From: Nigrospora sphaerica
Lineage: Eukaryota; Ascomycota; Sordariomycetes; Amphisphaeriales; Apiosporaceae
Direction of reading: 5' to 3'
Assembly: GCA_018287875.1 (NCBI GenBank)
Contig: JAGVVL010000027.1
Span: 186,001-250,000 of the forward strand
DNA length: 64,000 nucleotides
The translations under genes were made by a program, and so were the position numbers. How positions within the stretch are numbered: the first letter of the stretch is position 1; each line of letters opens with the position of its first letter. Below the pieces are notes generated by a model. The model was given only the letters and a program-made list of their open reading frames with translations. It was not told where the DNA came from and searched no databases. Below, in pieces: positions 30,958-43,400 of the stretch.

Positions 30958-32541
30958 ATGGCAAGCGGGTCGTTCATGGAGCCGGTCCTCGAGTGCGCCG
31001 GGGCGTTGCAGTCCGAGCTGGAACTCTTTGCTGCGCACGTTGAGGAGGCCAGCGTCGGGTCGAGACCGCAGATGATGGCGCGCGTCTCGGCCCTCCTGTC
31101 GGATATCCAGCACGACGTCAAAACGCTGGAGCGCCGGGCCGGCGCCGGCCTCGTGAGCGAGTCCAACGCGCTCGCCGGTGTCAACCTGCCCTTCTACCAG
31201 GCCGTGTGGGACATGGCGAAGCGCTGCCGCGACGTCGTGGACCTCCGCTGCAAAATTTGCCTGGAGCCCCCGGGGGAGCGGCCGGCCATGGCCCCGGGCG
31301 TCCGCATGGGCATGCCCTCGCTGGGCACGCAGTGCAGCTCGCGGCTGCGGCACGTGGTCGTGGACGTCATGGCCGACGGCGGGCGGTCGTGGTACAAGGT
31401 ATCGACGGCCACCAACAAACGACTGCTGTTTGACCTGGCCAAGGAGGCCGTCTACTGCGGCGAGGGCGACAGCGACGAGGAAGAGTCCGACTTGCTGGCG
31501 GACGACGACCTGGACATTCCCGCCCTCAAGACGGCCAAGGAGCTTGCGCAGACGGCCGCCCTCTACCGCATACGGAACCGACGGCCAACGGCCCACCTGA
31601 TCCTCCCCCGCGTAGTGGAGGGGGATAACGCCGAGGTGGACCGGCTGCTGGCGCTCTGCCGCCGGACGGGCACCCGGGTGCTCTGCGGAGGGGCACTTTC
31701 CCCCATACCCGCCTTCTCCCCGGGGCTGCTGCACACGCTCTTCCCGGGTCCGTTCGCCGCCTTCTCGGCCGTGCTCAACGTCGACACGTCGCTATTGATC
31801 GCGCTGGCCTCGGACTTTTCGCACACGGCGGCGGAGAAGCAGCCGTGGTGGAACCGACAGCACGTCGCCCACTGGGAGCAGGAGGGGAAAGAGAACTTCC
31901 TGCCCGCCCATGTGTACCCGACCATCGACAATCATGAGCTCGTCTGTGTTCCCGAGGCGGCGGCCACGCTGCGCCACATCGTCGCCACCATGGCAACAGA
32001 TGCCGAGAAGGCTCGGGCGCGCATCCTCTTGGCCGACGATGATGACGACGACGACAACGATGGACCATCGTCGGCGCCCGAAGAAGGGGCCCTCCGGCGG
32101 CGTCTGCAGGTGCTGTCGCGGCACCCGGTGCCTTCGGGACTGCGGCTTCCGATCCACGTGGTGGACGCGGCAGAGAGCGCGGCGGCGCAGGCGCAGCTGT
32201 CCGCGGGGGTCCAGGGGATTCTGGAGCGGCAGCTCAACCCCGGCCGGTCCGTCTTCGGCTACGGGTGGGCAACGGGGCGCACGACCGTTACCTGCAACCA
32301 CGTGGCCGTCAAACAGATGGCGGCGGCGCTGGAGCAGGAGCAGGAACAGCAGGCGGGCCCGGCGGACGCCGAGGACGAGGCCCCCTGGCCATCCATGTAC
32401 GCCCTGCCCGGTGCCAGGCCTCTCGTCGGTACTCCGGTGCCCGGCCGCGCCGAACGCACCAAGAAGCACATTGGGGACTGCGGCGGCCCCCACGGGTGCA
32501 GCTGTGGCATCCAGAAATTCTACCCGGAACAGGACCGTTGA
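30958..32541 (+). CDS. DUF1308 family protein (C7orf25/UPF0415-like)
   Basis: This is a single-exon gene of 527 aa. The family is conserved from fungi to animals but functionally poorly defined. Diagnostic blocks are NLPFYQAVWDMAKRCRDVVDL (seen in shorter pieces), WYKVSTATNKRLLFDLAKEA, NVDTSLLIALASDFSH and PTIDNHELVCVPEA. An acidic Asp-rich tract (LADDDDDDDNDG, about residue 360) and a Gln/Glu stretch interrupt the C-terminal part. The start ATG 30958 is preceded by CAGACG. No introns or signal peptide are seen. Residues downstream of the VDTS block resemble a PIN-like nuclease fold in related proteins, which is only inference here. Confidence 0.82.
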   Translation: MASGSFMEPVLECAGALQSELELFAAHVEEASVGSRPQMMARVSALLSDIQHDVKTLERRAGAGLVSESNALAGVNLPFYQAVWDMAKRCRDVVDLRCKICLEPPGERPAMAPGVRMGMPSLGTQCSSRLRHVVVDVMADGGRSWYKVSTATNKRLLFDLAKEAVYCGEGDSDEEESDLLADDDLDIPALKTAKELAQTAALYRIRNRRPTAHLILPRVVEGDNAEVDRLLALCRRTGTRVLCGGALSPIPAFSPGLLHTLFPGPFAAFSAVLNVDTSLLIALASDFSHTAAEKQPWWNRQHVAHWEQEGKENFLPAHVYPTIDNHELVCVPEAAATLRHIVATMATDAEKARARILLADDDDDDDNDGPSSAPEEGALRRRLQVLSRHPVPSGLRLPIHVVDAAESAAAQAQLSAGVQGILERQLNPGRSVFGYGWATGRTTVTCNHVAVKQMAAALEQEQEQQAGPADAEDEAPWPSMYALPGARPLVGTPVPGRAERTKKHIGDCGGPHGCSCGIQKFYPEQDR

Positions 32542-33066
32542 CATCGGGGGCCGGAAACAGGGGGAAGGGGGAATATGTTCACCTCCTCGGCCGCGTAACT
32601 CTGCGCTGTCTGGCCGTCGTCGTGTATCGCCCCAAGATATATTGACAACCTGGCTACACAGCTCATGGTCACGAATATGACTCTTCCACTCGCCAGGCAG
32701 AGAGACGGAAAGCACGAAACGACCCGTATACCCCTCGGTACTACCCCCCATTTCACTTGGATAGCAGTGGGCAAACAAGCTCACAGAAAGTGGGGGGTCA
32801 AGGTGCACACGGACGGTGGACACCGAAACACGTCGGGTTTCAGGGACGCAAACGACAACCCTCGAGGTTCGACGCCAAGCGCCAGCGGCTTGCTTCATCG
32901 TGAACCTTCTTCCAAGTCTCTTGATGCGTATTGCCTGGGAGCCCTGAACACTAAACCTCATTTTTGGCGTGTCGTGCCATTCTATCTCCTCCATTCCGCC
33001 AATCCCGCCCTTCGGCCTCTCGCCCGTGACCTTCCATTCCCAGTCCCTCCCCCCTCCGCCTCCGCC
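32542..33066. other. Intergenic, promoter region of MAPEG gene
   Basis: No gene seen. The final 120 bp are pyrimidine-rich, as expected for a fungal leader. Confidence 0.5.
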
Positions 33067-33664
33067 ATGGACGCCGTCGGTACGGGCTCCTCCTTTGACA
33101 GGCACTTCAGCCTCTTCACCGTGAGTTATCAACTCCCCCGTCGTACGAGAGCCCCTTGGTCTAATCCGAGCCTCGCCAGGTCCCGGCCGCCTTTGTCCTC
33201 ATGTTTCTCCCGAAGCTGTACAGCTTCGCGCTGAACTTCAAATTCCTGGACCCCGCCGACCCCAAGCGGTACCAGCCCGCCGTTCTCAAGTCGGACGAAC
33301 TGGACGACAAGGTTGGTGGGCACGAGACCTCTCTCTGCCCTCTCCCGTTTGGGCCCGTCCGTTGCTGACCCCCTTTGCCCAGACCAAGGGCCGCATCGTC
33401 CGCGCCGAGGCCGCCTTCGCCAACGGCCTCGAGACCATCGCCCTGTACGCGGCCGCCGTGGCCGCCGTGCACGCCGTCCCCGTCCGCCCCGCCGTCGCCA
33501 ACATTCTGGCCCTGCTCTACCTGGCGAGCCGCGCCGTCTACACCGTCATCTACGTCGTGCTCCAGGACAACCCCCGGTGGGCCCTGGCGCGGAGCCTCAC
33601 GTGGTTCGGCGGCATCGCCGTCGTCTTGGCCATGTACGTGGCGGCGGGCGTGGCCGCCTATTGA
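33067..33664 (+). CDS. MAPEG-family membrane protein
   Basis: Three exons (33067-33120, 33180-33311, 33383-33664; introns 59 and 71 bp) encode 155 aa, the usual length of membrane-associated proteins in eicosanoid and glutathione metabolism. The protein has four hydrophobic segments. The family signature region KGRIVRAEAAFANGLET falls after the first loop, with Arg and Glu/Asn residues that contact glutathione in characterised relatives. Later segments are ALYAAAVAAVHAV, ILALLYLASRAVYTVIY and WFGGIAVVLAMYVA. A role as glutathione transferase or peroxidase in the endoplasmic reticulum is likely but the substrate is unknown. Its stop lies only 27 bp from that of the convergent GNAT gene. Confidence 0.9.
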
Positions 33665-33691
33665 GCGACGGCGCGTAACCCCCCGAATCGC

Positions 33692-34434
33692 TTACGGCCC
33701 CGGGCCCCCCCTGTCCGGCCCTGGTGCCTCGGCCGCAAGGTCCTTGGCAAAGTACACCCTATCGTATCCGTCTTCGCGCCGCCGCCCCGTCTCCGCGAAG
33801 CCCCAGCGGCCATACAGAGCCACGTTCTCCCACATCATGCGGTTGGTGTACAAGACCAACCGCCGCCGGCCCCGCGCCCGCGCCCGTGCCCTACCAAACA
33901 TTCCCGAGTCGGTCAACTTTTCTCTAGAACACGTGTTTCGGCGGGCACGGTTTTTTCCGTCACCCCAGGCCGTAACGCCGGCCACACGACGAGATACCGG
34001 GGTACAGCGGGGGAGGGAATCCGTGCCGAAGGAGGACGGGCGATGAAAGAAGGGGAGGGGGGGGGCTGCGCTTACTCGGCGAGCGCCATGAGCCGGCGCC
34101 CGTACCCGCGGCCCTGCGCGGCCGGGTCGACGACGAGGTTGTTGACCTGAAGGGCAGCGGCGTCGTCGGCGGCGGGCCCGAGCACCACGGCGCCCGCGAC
34201 CACGGCGCCGGCGTCGCCGACGCGCAGGACCCAGACCTCGACGCCGCCCCCGTCGTCTTCGTCGTCGCCCGCCGCCGCCGCGTCCACGAGGGCCCCGTAG
34301 TCGGTCAGCATGGGCGCCGGCGGCCGCCCGAGGCGCTCCACGTACCGGCCGTAGGCGGCCTGCACGAGGGCCCCGATGGCCGCCGCGTCGCCGCCGCCGG
34401 CGGCGCGGACGCACTGCGCGCCCGTCCCGGCCAT
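33692..34434 (-). CDS. GNAT-family N-acetyltransferase
   Basis: Two exons, 34434-34076 and 33890-33692, encode 185 aa. The 185-bp intron (GTAAGC...TTGGTAG) splits a Glu codon and keeps frame. Motif A, which binds acetyl-CoA, is VNNLVVDPAAQGRGYGRRLM. The C-terminal half has the family pattern LYTNRMMWENVALYGRWGF followed by ETGRRREDGYDRVYFAKDL. The substrate amine is unknown. The start ATG 34434 (MAGTGAQCVRAA) fits the fold; the frame upstream is open but atypical. An acidic loop (AGDDEDDGGG) lies between strands. Its 3' end nearly meets that of the MAPEG gene, so the transcripts probably overlap. Confidence 0.85.
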
Positions 34435-36187
34435 GCCTTCCTTTCTTTTCTCCTGCCCGCTGGGTCGCGATCCTCCCGGTTCCGCGTCGGTAAACCCGCG
34501 ACGAGGGCGGGAGCTGGTAACCAGTGATGAGGGTGGAAACGGAGAGGAAAGGCGGAGAAGTGTCGAAGCGAGCCCCGTCCGTCCCTGCTGGGTGTGGGTG
34601 GCTCGTGGTAAAATGGGGGGAGGGGGAAGAAGATGCGCCAAAGGAAAGAACGAGGGAGGGAGGGAATGGTTCCCGAAAAGGAAATATGTAGCCGCGAAAT
34701 CGGGGGGTTCCGTCGATTTATTTTCGATCTCGTTACGCTACGCCCGGCCGTCTATCCCCCCGGATGACGCGCGAGGCCCGGGAAAAGACGGCGGTTCAGC
34801 GTCGGGGTACCCCTAGCGTCACCTAGCTGGCACATGTCCAGCGGTGCCGGCCGGTCATGCGATCCATGTGTGTGGACGGATGGGGGGAAAGAGGGAGTCA
34901 GAACATCCCTTTGGTTTTCCGGGCTCCCGTCGTCATCCCTCCAATCCTCCGACATCGCCGCCGTCCCGTCTCGGCGCCAAACGCTAAACCTGATCGAGCT
35001 TCCCCCTGTCGGCTGTTGAACACCATACATGTATACACACCACGAGGCCTGCGCATGAAGCTATTCACAAATGTCCGCAGTCTCACAATGACGGTCTTGG
35101 AAGGCTGGCAAGCCAAAGGGGGGAAATGCCTTTGGCGTATGGGTTGTTTTTACAAGAACACAGCATCACCCACCCCGTTGTGAGGGGGTGATCCGATCAT
35201 GGTATTAGGTAGGGGTGGGAAGCTATCGCCGTCCCGATATCCAACAATATGTACATTTAGCGGTTGCTGGAGTAAGATTCCCCTCGGCGGCAATCCGAAG
35301 CGGCTTTTTCTTTTTTTTCTGCTTCTTCTTTTGCTGCACGGGCGCGCCCCCTTTTCTGCCAGCTTCGCTGGACTCGATAATCCGCTGGCGACGTCTGCCC
35401 TCAACGTCGCCCCTTATTAACGTCACCTCACCCCGTTCCACCGAGTCGGCCCCCTCCTCCGCCATGGAAACAAAACTTCTCAGCGAGCTGAGGGGTTGAG
35501 CCCAGGGACATCGCTCCCCTTTTGCCCGTCTTTTCGTCTCTTCCTTTCGCGCCGAGGCGTCTACCGAAGTAGACGAATCTCATGGTGACAATTGTACGAC
35601 TAACGAGGGGCGCTGTCAAAACCGAATGTGTGGGTGTGCGGAGACCTAGTAAGGGCAAGATCGGGGGTGGCGATGGTAGTAGTGGCGATGGTAGTAGTGG
35701 CGATGGTAGTAGTGGCGATGGTAGTAGTGGCGATGGTGGGGGATGTTGTGGTATTCCCCCCAAAGTCAAGCAGAGCGCTCCCTCAAATGACATGTGAGCA
35801 ACAATAGTAGAAGACAAAAACCGGACCCCAAGAAGGGCGAGAGAAGAAAAGGAATAAGCGGCTGCCAAGTCGTTGGCGACGACGGTATACGAGGCTGGGG
35901 GCTTCTCGCAACACGCAGGCGGCGGCGATACACGGAGTCGTGCGGCCGCGCCCCACGAAGAAGGGGTGGTGGGTGCGAGGTATTCAGGACAAAGGAAATA
36001 GTAGATGATGCGGTTGGCTGGGACGCATGGCGAATGCGTCGGGGGAAGACGCCAAATAAAAGCGATCTGCGTAAAATGCGACGTGGGTATCTCTCGTTTG
36101 GTGTACGTCGTGATGTGCGACAAGGAGTGGTGAGAAGAAGAGGCCGGAAAGGCGGCCAAAAAGGGCTCGTCTCCCGTGCGCGATCGT
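34435..36187. other. Intergenic with minisatellite
   Basis: Promoter side of the GNAT gene on the left and 3' side of the ADF-H gene on the right. It contains the minisatellite at 35667-35741. No gene recognised. Confidence 0.5.
35667..35741 (+). repeat. 15-bp minisatellite
   Basis: Four full copies and part of a fifth of the unit GTGGCGATGGTAGTA in direct tandem. Noncoding as far as can be seen. Confidence 0.85.
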
Positions 36188-39100
36188 CTACTGATCCGAC
36201 GAGTAGCGCTTGTGGGCATCTTGCAGGGCTGCGTCGCGGTCGGGGTTAGCCAGTCCATCTTTTCGTTTTACTCAGGGAGGGGGGATATCTGTATCTCACT
36301 CACCATTGAGGGTGCTCATCTGGCCGGCGCGGTCCTCGCAGGCAATCTGCAGACCGCTGCCCAGCTTAAAGTCGAGCACCACACTGTTGGGCAGCTCCTG
36401 CACTTCGACGTCGGGGATGTAGGGCTGGCGAAAGTCGCTGAGGTGGTAGCGCTTGAGGCCCACGGCTTTGTCCTTGCTGCTCGTAATCTTGTTGCCCTGG
36501 ACGGCGCTCAAAACGAGGAAGCCGGCCGAGTCGAGGCACATGCTACGGCGCTTCCACAGCAGGTTGTCGGGGAACTGCACGTTCACGTCGCCCATGTAGG
36601 TGGCGATGGTTGACACGCTGCCCACGTGGTTGTGCGACGCGGGTTGGGATGCCACGGCCGGCGCGTCGTCTTCCTCGGCCACCGTGGGCGAGATGTTGGG
36701 CGTGTTGGCCTTGCGGCCGGTGCCCAGCGAGTTGGACAGGCGGCGCATGAAGCGCGAGGTCCGGCTCTTGGACCGCTTGTTCGATCCCGTATCGTCCGTC
36801 TCCGAGCCGTGGTCCGTCGTGGAGGAGGGGGACCGGACGGGCGAGGCGCTGTCACGCTCACGGCTGAAAGAGCGGTGGCTCGAGATGGAAAGGCGGTGAA
36901 CCAGGCTGGCGCTGCTGCTGCCGTTCTGCTGAATCGAAGGCGACCGGGACGGCGATTTGGAAGACATGGGCGTCGCCAGAGCCAGGTTGTCCGAGGAAGT
37001 CGGCCGGCTGTTCGAGAGCGAGTTGCGGCGGTCCTTGATGAACTCCTTGACCATGTTCAGCGAAGACCGGCGTCTCGGGTCGGAGGCGTCTTCAGGCTCG
37101 GCGTTCGTGTCGTGGGACTCGCGTCGCTCCTGGGGGCCCGGCTTGGGCGCGTGGATGGGAAGCGCCTCGGCCAGGGGCGAGGGTGCCGGCTCTGCCTTTT
37201 GGTGGTCGACCACGAGGTGCGACGGCTTCAAGTCGCCCGCATCGTACTCGGCGGGGTCGTTGTGAGATACGGGCCGCTTAGGGCAGGACTGGCTGCCATC
37301 GCGCACAATCCGGGCCGTGACTTGAATAGACTCGGGCCGTCCACGGGGCGCCGAGTTGGGCGACAGACCCGGCGCGGGCGAGGGTGCCGTCTCGAATACG
37401 GACAACCTGCTGGCCACAGAGCCGGACCGCTCCCGCTTGGCCGCGATACTGCCGGCATCAGGCGACGCCTCCCTCGAGTCGTCAGGAGTGATCTGGTCCG
37501 GCCCCGGGGTGATGCGCCCATTCTTGGAGGTAGGGCGGGAAGCGAGAGAGGACGGCGACGGGTCACGAATGCTCGATTTCCTCGCATTGAAAAACGCCCC
37601 CGAGGGGCCGTTCATCGACCGGGACGACACCGGTCTCAGGGTGTCGTTGTTCGCAGCGCCGGCATTGTTGGCGTTGCTGCCGCCGTTCAACTGCTCCAGG
37701 GCCTTGATCCGCTGAGAGATGCTGGAGCCGAGATTGCCCGACTTCTTGGGTTGCAAGGCGTTCGGATTCGACGCCTGGCGCGTGAGGTTATGCATGAAGG
37801 CTGCACCGCCCGCCGATACGCTGCGGGCACTGCTGGCTGTGACGTCCTTGGGTACGAGAAGAGGCCCGCGGAGAGGCGTAGAGACGGACCGTGACATGGG
37901 CGTGTGCTTGGACTTGTCTGGTTTGCCGGCGTTGAGGCTCGGCTTGTTGGGGCTGGCGCCCGACTTGCTGGGGCTGGTGCTCGGGAAAACGGGCGTGATG
38001 GGTGACTTCGACACCACCATGGGGTGTGCTTCCTGTACTGTGGCCGCCTGGAGCTCATCTAAGAGAGCATCGTCGAGTAGCGGATCGGAAGGGGCCGAGT
38101 TGTGGGTGCCCTTGGCCAGCGTGCGAATGGGGTCGACGAAGGGTTTCCGCTTCGCCTTCAGGGATTTTGGGCTCGAGGCAGCCTCTGTGATGACGGGCTC
38201 ATTGGTTGACGACTTGGAAGCAGCTTGAGACTCGGGCGCCGCGGCTTCGACCGTGGGTGGTGTAGGGAGAGGGGGCGCGACAACGACTCGGGGGGGCGCG
38301 GTCAAGTCTTGAGCCGAGACGTTAGAGTTCAAAGTAGGTGAAGATGGCGACTTGCCCTCGCCGCTAGAAAACTTGGAGAGCGGGATGCCCCATGGTGATT
38401 TGGGTGAGGACCCCTCGTCCTTCAGGGGCGCCTCCACCTCTTGAGAGATGATCCTGGGCTCCTCCTTAGGCTCTTTCCTGGGCTCTCCCACTTGCCCCTT
38501 AGATGATAGCGTGCTAGGCTCCACCTTTTCAGGGATAGTGGGATATTGCCCGCCGGCTGCGTGGGGTGCCGTAATATCTCGGTCCCTATATGTCTCGGCT
38601 TCGGCACCAAACTCATCTCCATCGTCAACTTTGTCTCCCGCCTGCTCATCATCAGCGTCCTGCCCGCCGGCTTTGGCGGTCGGGTGCACAGTTTCGTCGG
38701 TGGATTCGGACAAAGAGGAGGCTTTGGTCGAGTCGCCAATTTCGGAGGAAGCGAGCGTAGGGGACGGTGGATGCGAGTCGCTCGAGGTGTATTCGGTGTT
38801 GGTGTCCGTGTTGATGGTCACAGGCGTGGGCGGGCCCACGCCCAGGGCGGCCTCCGACTTGGACATGGACAACCGGACGGCCGCGCCCCGCGCCACGGCG
38901 TCGGTCATAACCTCGTCGTGCTCCTCTTCTTCCTCGACGGGCTCACCCACCGTCTTCAGCGCTTCCAGGGCGGGCGACGGCTCCGGCACGATCATGCTCA
39001 TCTTTTTCTGCTCGCGCAGCTTCATAGCCTTCATCAGACGGGCCTTTTCGGGCGTCATCTTGTTCTTATCAGAGAGTGAGCTGGCGACGCCAGGAAGGGA

Positions 39101-40493
39101 ACGGACCGAGGCGCCGGAACTGGTGACAGGCCGCGACGCCGACGGGTGCGCCGCGTCGTGCTCCGGTTCCTGTGGCAGCTCCGCGATGGGGGCGGCAGCA
39201 TGGGCGTGCTCCGGCGCGTTCGGACCGTCGGCCTCCATCCTGTCACCCGACTTGGTCTTCTTATGGCCCTTGGAGGGGACCTTGTAGCCGGCAGGCAGGG
39301 CGGCGGTCGGACGGTAGGCGCCCGAAGCCGACGGCCTCTGCTTCGTCTCCAGCGAGGGCCGGGGCGCCAGCTTGACCTTGGGTTTGCCGTAGGTATAGGA
39401 CGAGTGGCCGTACAGCTCCGGACGGGCAAGTTGTGACGATACACGGCGGCCTGACCGGGCGGGGGACGCTGGGCCCTCGTAGCTGGCCGGCTCGGGCGTC
39501 GATGAGAAGCCTGGGTCCTGTGGGTCTGCAATTTGCTGGCGATCCACGACTCGGGCTTCAGGAGACGAGGGCGCTGGTGGGTTCGTATTGAGGCCCTGGC
39601 CGTCTCCTTTTTCTTCCTGGACTACCGACTGTCGACTTCTTTCCCGTTCGCCCTCTTCTTCCTCTTCTGCAATTTCCATCAGCCGCCGCCGGCGCAGCGA
39701 GCTGGTCGAGGACGACGTGGAGCCGGACGCCGTGTGGAGCGAACAGGCCGTCGACAACTTGGTATCCTTCAGCTCGCCGGCTGTGGCGATTTCGAAGGTG
39801 GTATGGTAGGGCGAGAAGCGTTCGCAGACGGCGGTGAAGTGGACAGCGGCACGGGCTGCAGGGTGAGGAGAAAAAACACCGGATGTTAGTTACGTATCGG
39901 CCACGGAGCGCACGCGAAGGCCCGGGGTGGCCGCCCGGCGTGTCCCCGTGCCGGTGTCCCTGACGGAGGGAGGCCCCGGGGCAGCATGACGGACAAAGAG
40001 GGGAGCGCACCTTGCACGAGCCTGGAGCAGTCCTCCGGCTGGTATTTCAAAACAACATTTCTCCGCCTGTATTTCAAGAACCCGTACAGGGGCGACAACT
40101 CCTCGTATTTGGCAATGGCATTGCGAACCTCGACAATGCCGCCCGTCCCCCGACAGTACAGCTCGGTCTCATCGCGGCTCGCATACTTCAACAGGAACCT
40201 GTCACGGGGGGTGCAAGTTAGCAAGTGATGCCTCGGTGACTCGCACAACAACACGGCCCGGGGCCAAAGGGATTCGACGGGGCTTCCCCCACAAGCCTTT
40301 CCCTCCGGGACAGCTTCATGTGCTAAAATGAGCTTCTGTGACGGCCGAAGCCGTCGCGACAACGAAGAAGAGGCATAAGGACGACGGGAAAGCGGTGGGG
40401 GGAGAAAGAGGCATCGTACCATCCTCCTGGCTCAGCATTCGCAGCGTCTTGCGCCTCCTGGATGGCGGCGCTGTCCAGTCCATTCAACGACAT
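36188..40493 (-). CDS. ADF-H (cofilin-type) actin-binding protein with long disordered tail
   Basis: Four exons (40493-40420, 40198-40011, 39855-36304, 36228-36188; introns 221, 155 and 75 bp) encode 1284 aa. The N-terminus (MSLNGLDSAAIQEAQDAAN) opens an ADF-homology domain to about residue 145, with FLLKYASRDETELYC, GFLKYRRRNVVLKYQPEDCS and VHFTAVCERFSPYH, the actin-binding fold of cofilin, coactosin and Abp1. A basic/acidic element (SLRRRRLMEIAEEEEE) follows, then about 950 residues rich in Ser, Pro and Lys, likely disordered and a phosphorylation target. A conserved C-terminal block (VQFPDNLLWKRRSMCLDSAG, LKRYHLSDFRQPYIPD) resembles a short PH-like segment. The last exon (ALQDAHKRYSSDQ) is needed for the natural end: without splicing intron 3 the protein would stop after GE. 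A role at cortical actin patches is inferred. Confidence 0.87.
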
Positions 40494-43400
40494 TCTTCAC
40501 TTCCAGACACCATCGATAGGCGGCGATTGGGAAGGAGGAGGATTGGTGACGGGAACGGACTTGGGGCGGTATCGTGGGTGGGAAAGCCGCGCGGTCACCG
40601 GGACGCTGACGGAAGGTCGTAAAGCGGTTCGGGGAAGCAGCAGGTAGCAGCGGCAGCAACAGCGGCGGCAGCGGCGGCGGCAGCAGCGGCAGCAGCGGCG
40701 GCAGCAGTGCAGCTTCCTCGCCACCAAGCAATCAAGGCCAGCAATTCCAGAGCAGGGTAGCCGGGTGGTCGCCGTCGGCGTGGTTTGGGGGGAGTGATTT
40801 GGGTCGTCGCTCGGTTCGGCTGACTACTCCCGACATCTAGTCGACGGGTCGCACGTAGAGGGACTGCATCCGGCAGCGCAAGCTGGGAGGCGCTTTGCGG
40901 ATACGGGGTACGGCGGACTGGGGTGGTGTAGGGCAGGCGGAGATCTACAAAGAGAGTACTCGGTACAGCAAAGTAGGTCCGACGGACAGGGCAGGTCCCG
41001 GTTCGAGTGTGCGCCGGTTGAGGGAGCAAGAGAGTTATCTCGTTAGTTTGTTCGTCGTTTGGGGATGAGCGAATGCACAGGATTCATGAAGGTCCGGGAC
41101 GCGCGCGGGACACCGCAGTATTTTGGCCGAGGGAGGGCAGCTGGTACAATACCCGCGATTTAGGGGGGTGTTTCGTGGGAGCCCTGGTCAGAGGGATGGG
41201 ATTACGGGTGTAGGAGCAGGGCAGTCGCTAGGTACCTAGTGTAAGAAGAAGACCAGGGTGGCGGGTCGCTGGTTAGGGCGACGGGGCATGTGTGCTAGTC
41301 GCAGGTAGGAATGGGCGGAGGAGGAGCCAGGGTCTGGGAGGAGACGCAGGTATGCGAACTGGAGAGGGAAGACGTCGCAGCGGTACTGGAGGATGCTTGA
41401 CACGATGTATTACACCCAGGGCAGGCAGGGATAGACGACGTTGCAACGGGGCACATACGCCCGCACGCGAAAACAAAAGCACGCACAGAACTACTACACA
41501 GAGCGGGAGAGGCTTATGTCTGGGAGCGATCCACGGCCGGCTACGCGAGGGCGAAACAGAAAGAAGACGGACGAGGAGCAAAGGCGACAAGTAAGCGAGT
41601 CCGACCGACCGACAGATAGGGCCGGTCAAACTTGACAGGCGAGAAGTAGCAAAAGAAAAAGAGAAAACAGAAGATTGGGTAGCTATCAGGCAGGGGGGAT
41701 GGCGCGCCACTAGCTGGGCGCCAGCTTGTTGGGAGAAGGAGATCCAAGACAGACAGAAGTGATGGAAATTTGGGGAGAGCCATCCGAAGCCGCCGGTTCA
41801 GGTGCCGGAGGGGCTACGATTGGCAGCAAGGCCTGCAGGCGATGTGGAAAGACGACGATCCCCTGTCAGGGCAGAGGCTGCAATTGGGATAGCTCACGCA
41901 AGCACGCGTTATTAGGGCGGAGAGTGGGTGATGGGTGAGAGTGGGAATTGACCAAAGGATGGGGAATGGACGGATGGGTGGAGGGAAGACGGTCTCGTCT
42001 CAAGCCCTCTCCCCTCCACTTTGCAGCTCCCGACTCTCTTCCACCACGGAACCTGACTCTCGCTTTCCACCCCAGCTGGAACGAGCCCCTCGGCAGGAAG
42101 TCGAGAACAACCGTCAAGCCATTCGTTAGTTGTAGAGAATGAGGGAGAGACGTTTCATGCATCGTCTGCGCTCGCGCGCACGCCCACGATCGAAGAGGTC
42201 GTGGAAAGGCTACCTAGGTATGCTTCCCTTGTTTCCTCCCGGCCTTTGCCTTGTGCAAGACACACTCAATGGGCCAACCGTTGCCATGGAAAGACGAACG
42301 AAAACCCAGCCAAGGAACCGCCGGCATCCATCCTCCTGCCCGTTTAGGTTTTTCTCGTCGGGCCTACAGGACAAAAGGCAAAAGAGAATTTTATGCCCAC
42401 CAATCGATCGCATCGCCCCGCGCGCTTACTTGCAGCAAGCTGGCGATGACCACCGCAGGTGACTCTTCCCACTCGATGATGTCGGTCGTCGTGCATCGTA
42501 GGGTCGTAGTACCATTGGGTCACAGGTCGAAAGGCCCCTCCCCCTTCTCCCTCCCACTCTACTTTCGATGGTTAGAGTCCTATGCTGCCCGTTCTCGGGG
42601 CGGGCTTTGTTTGCCTGCACCGTTGGCTCACATGAAATGTCCCGTGTCGAGGCCATGGGTACGCCGACGCATCAAGGCAACCAAACCCCCTTTCTTTCTT
42701 TCGGAATGGACCGTGGACATCATGACAAAGAAGAGCCCCCCCCCCCCCCGAATCGCGACGGCCGCCCGCCTTCATTTAGCTGCCCGCGCTAATGGCTCCA
42801 ACCGGATGCCCGGCGAGCCAATCCGCGCGCCGTGCTTTTCACGAGACGTGAGAGAAGACCCCGTCCCCGATGCGCCAGCGACCCCGGCCATTGCTACGGC
42901 GGGCCTTTGCTTTTCTTGCTGTAGGTGGGGGGTTTCGGTCGATAGTCCCCAGCACCCAATTTCCCCTGCAACAGAAATGTGTTTCCCCGTACCGCCGTTG
43001 CTTGTCGCTTGCCTGCCTGCTGCTGCTGCTGCTGCTATGGCCTCTTCTGCCGCCGTCGCGAGTTGGGATGCCTTTTCCGGATTGCTGCCTCGCACCGCGC
43101 CGCACCGTCCAACTCACTGGCGTGCCAACCCAGCCGCCAGGAACGACCGGGAAGACCGGACCAAGACCAGACCGGACCGGACCAGGACAATGACCAGGAC
43201 CATGACCAGCATACCCGAAACCAGAAGCGCCCCGCGGCTACGACCGCCCACGGCGGTTTCTAGTATTCAGACCGGCAGACGACGCTTGCCAACTACCCGG
43301 TGTACATGACTTACCATGGCCGCTATATCCACATGCCCTTCCTTCCTGCCCTGCCCGAAGCACGTCGGGACTGACCGCCTCGCCGGGCAGCACGCTCGCG

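Noticed and set aside
42251..43309. 352-codon open frame on the plus strand
   Set aside because: Composition-driven, with no domain, no conserved motif and no splice pattern; overlapped by equally long frames on the other strand.
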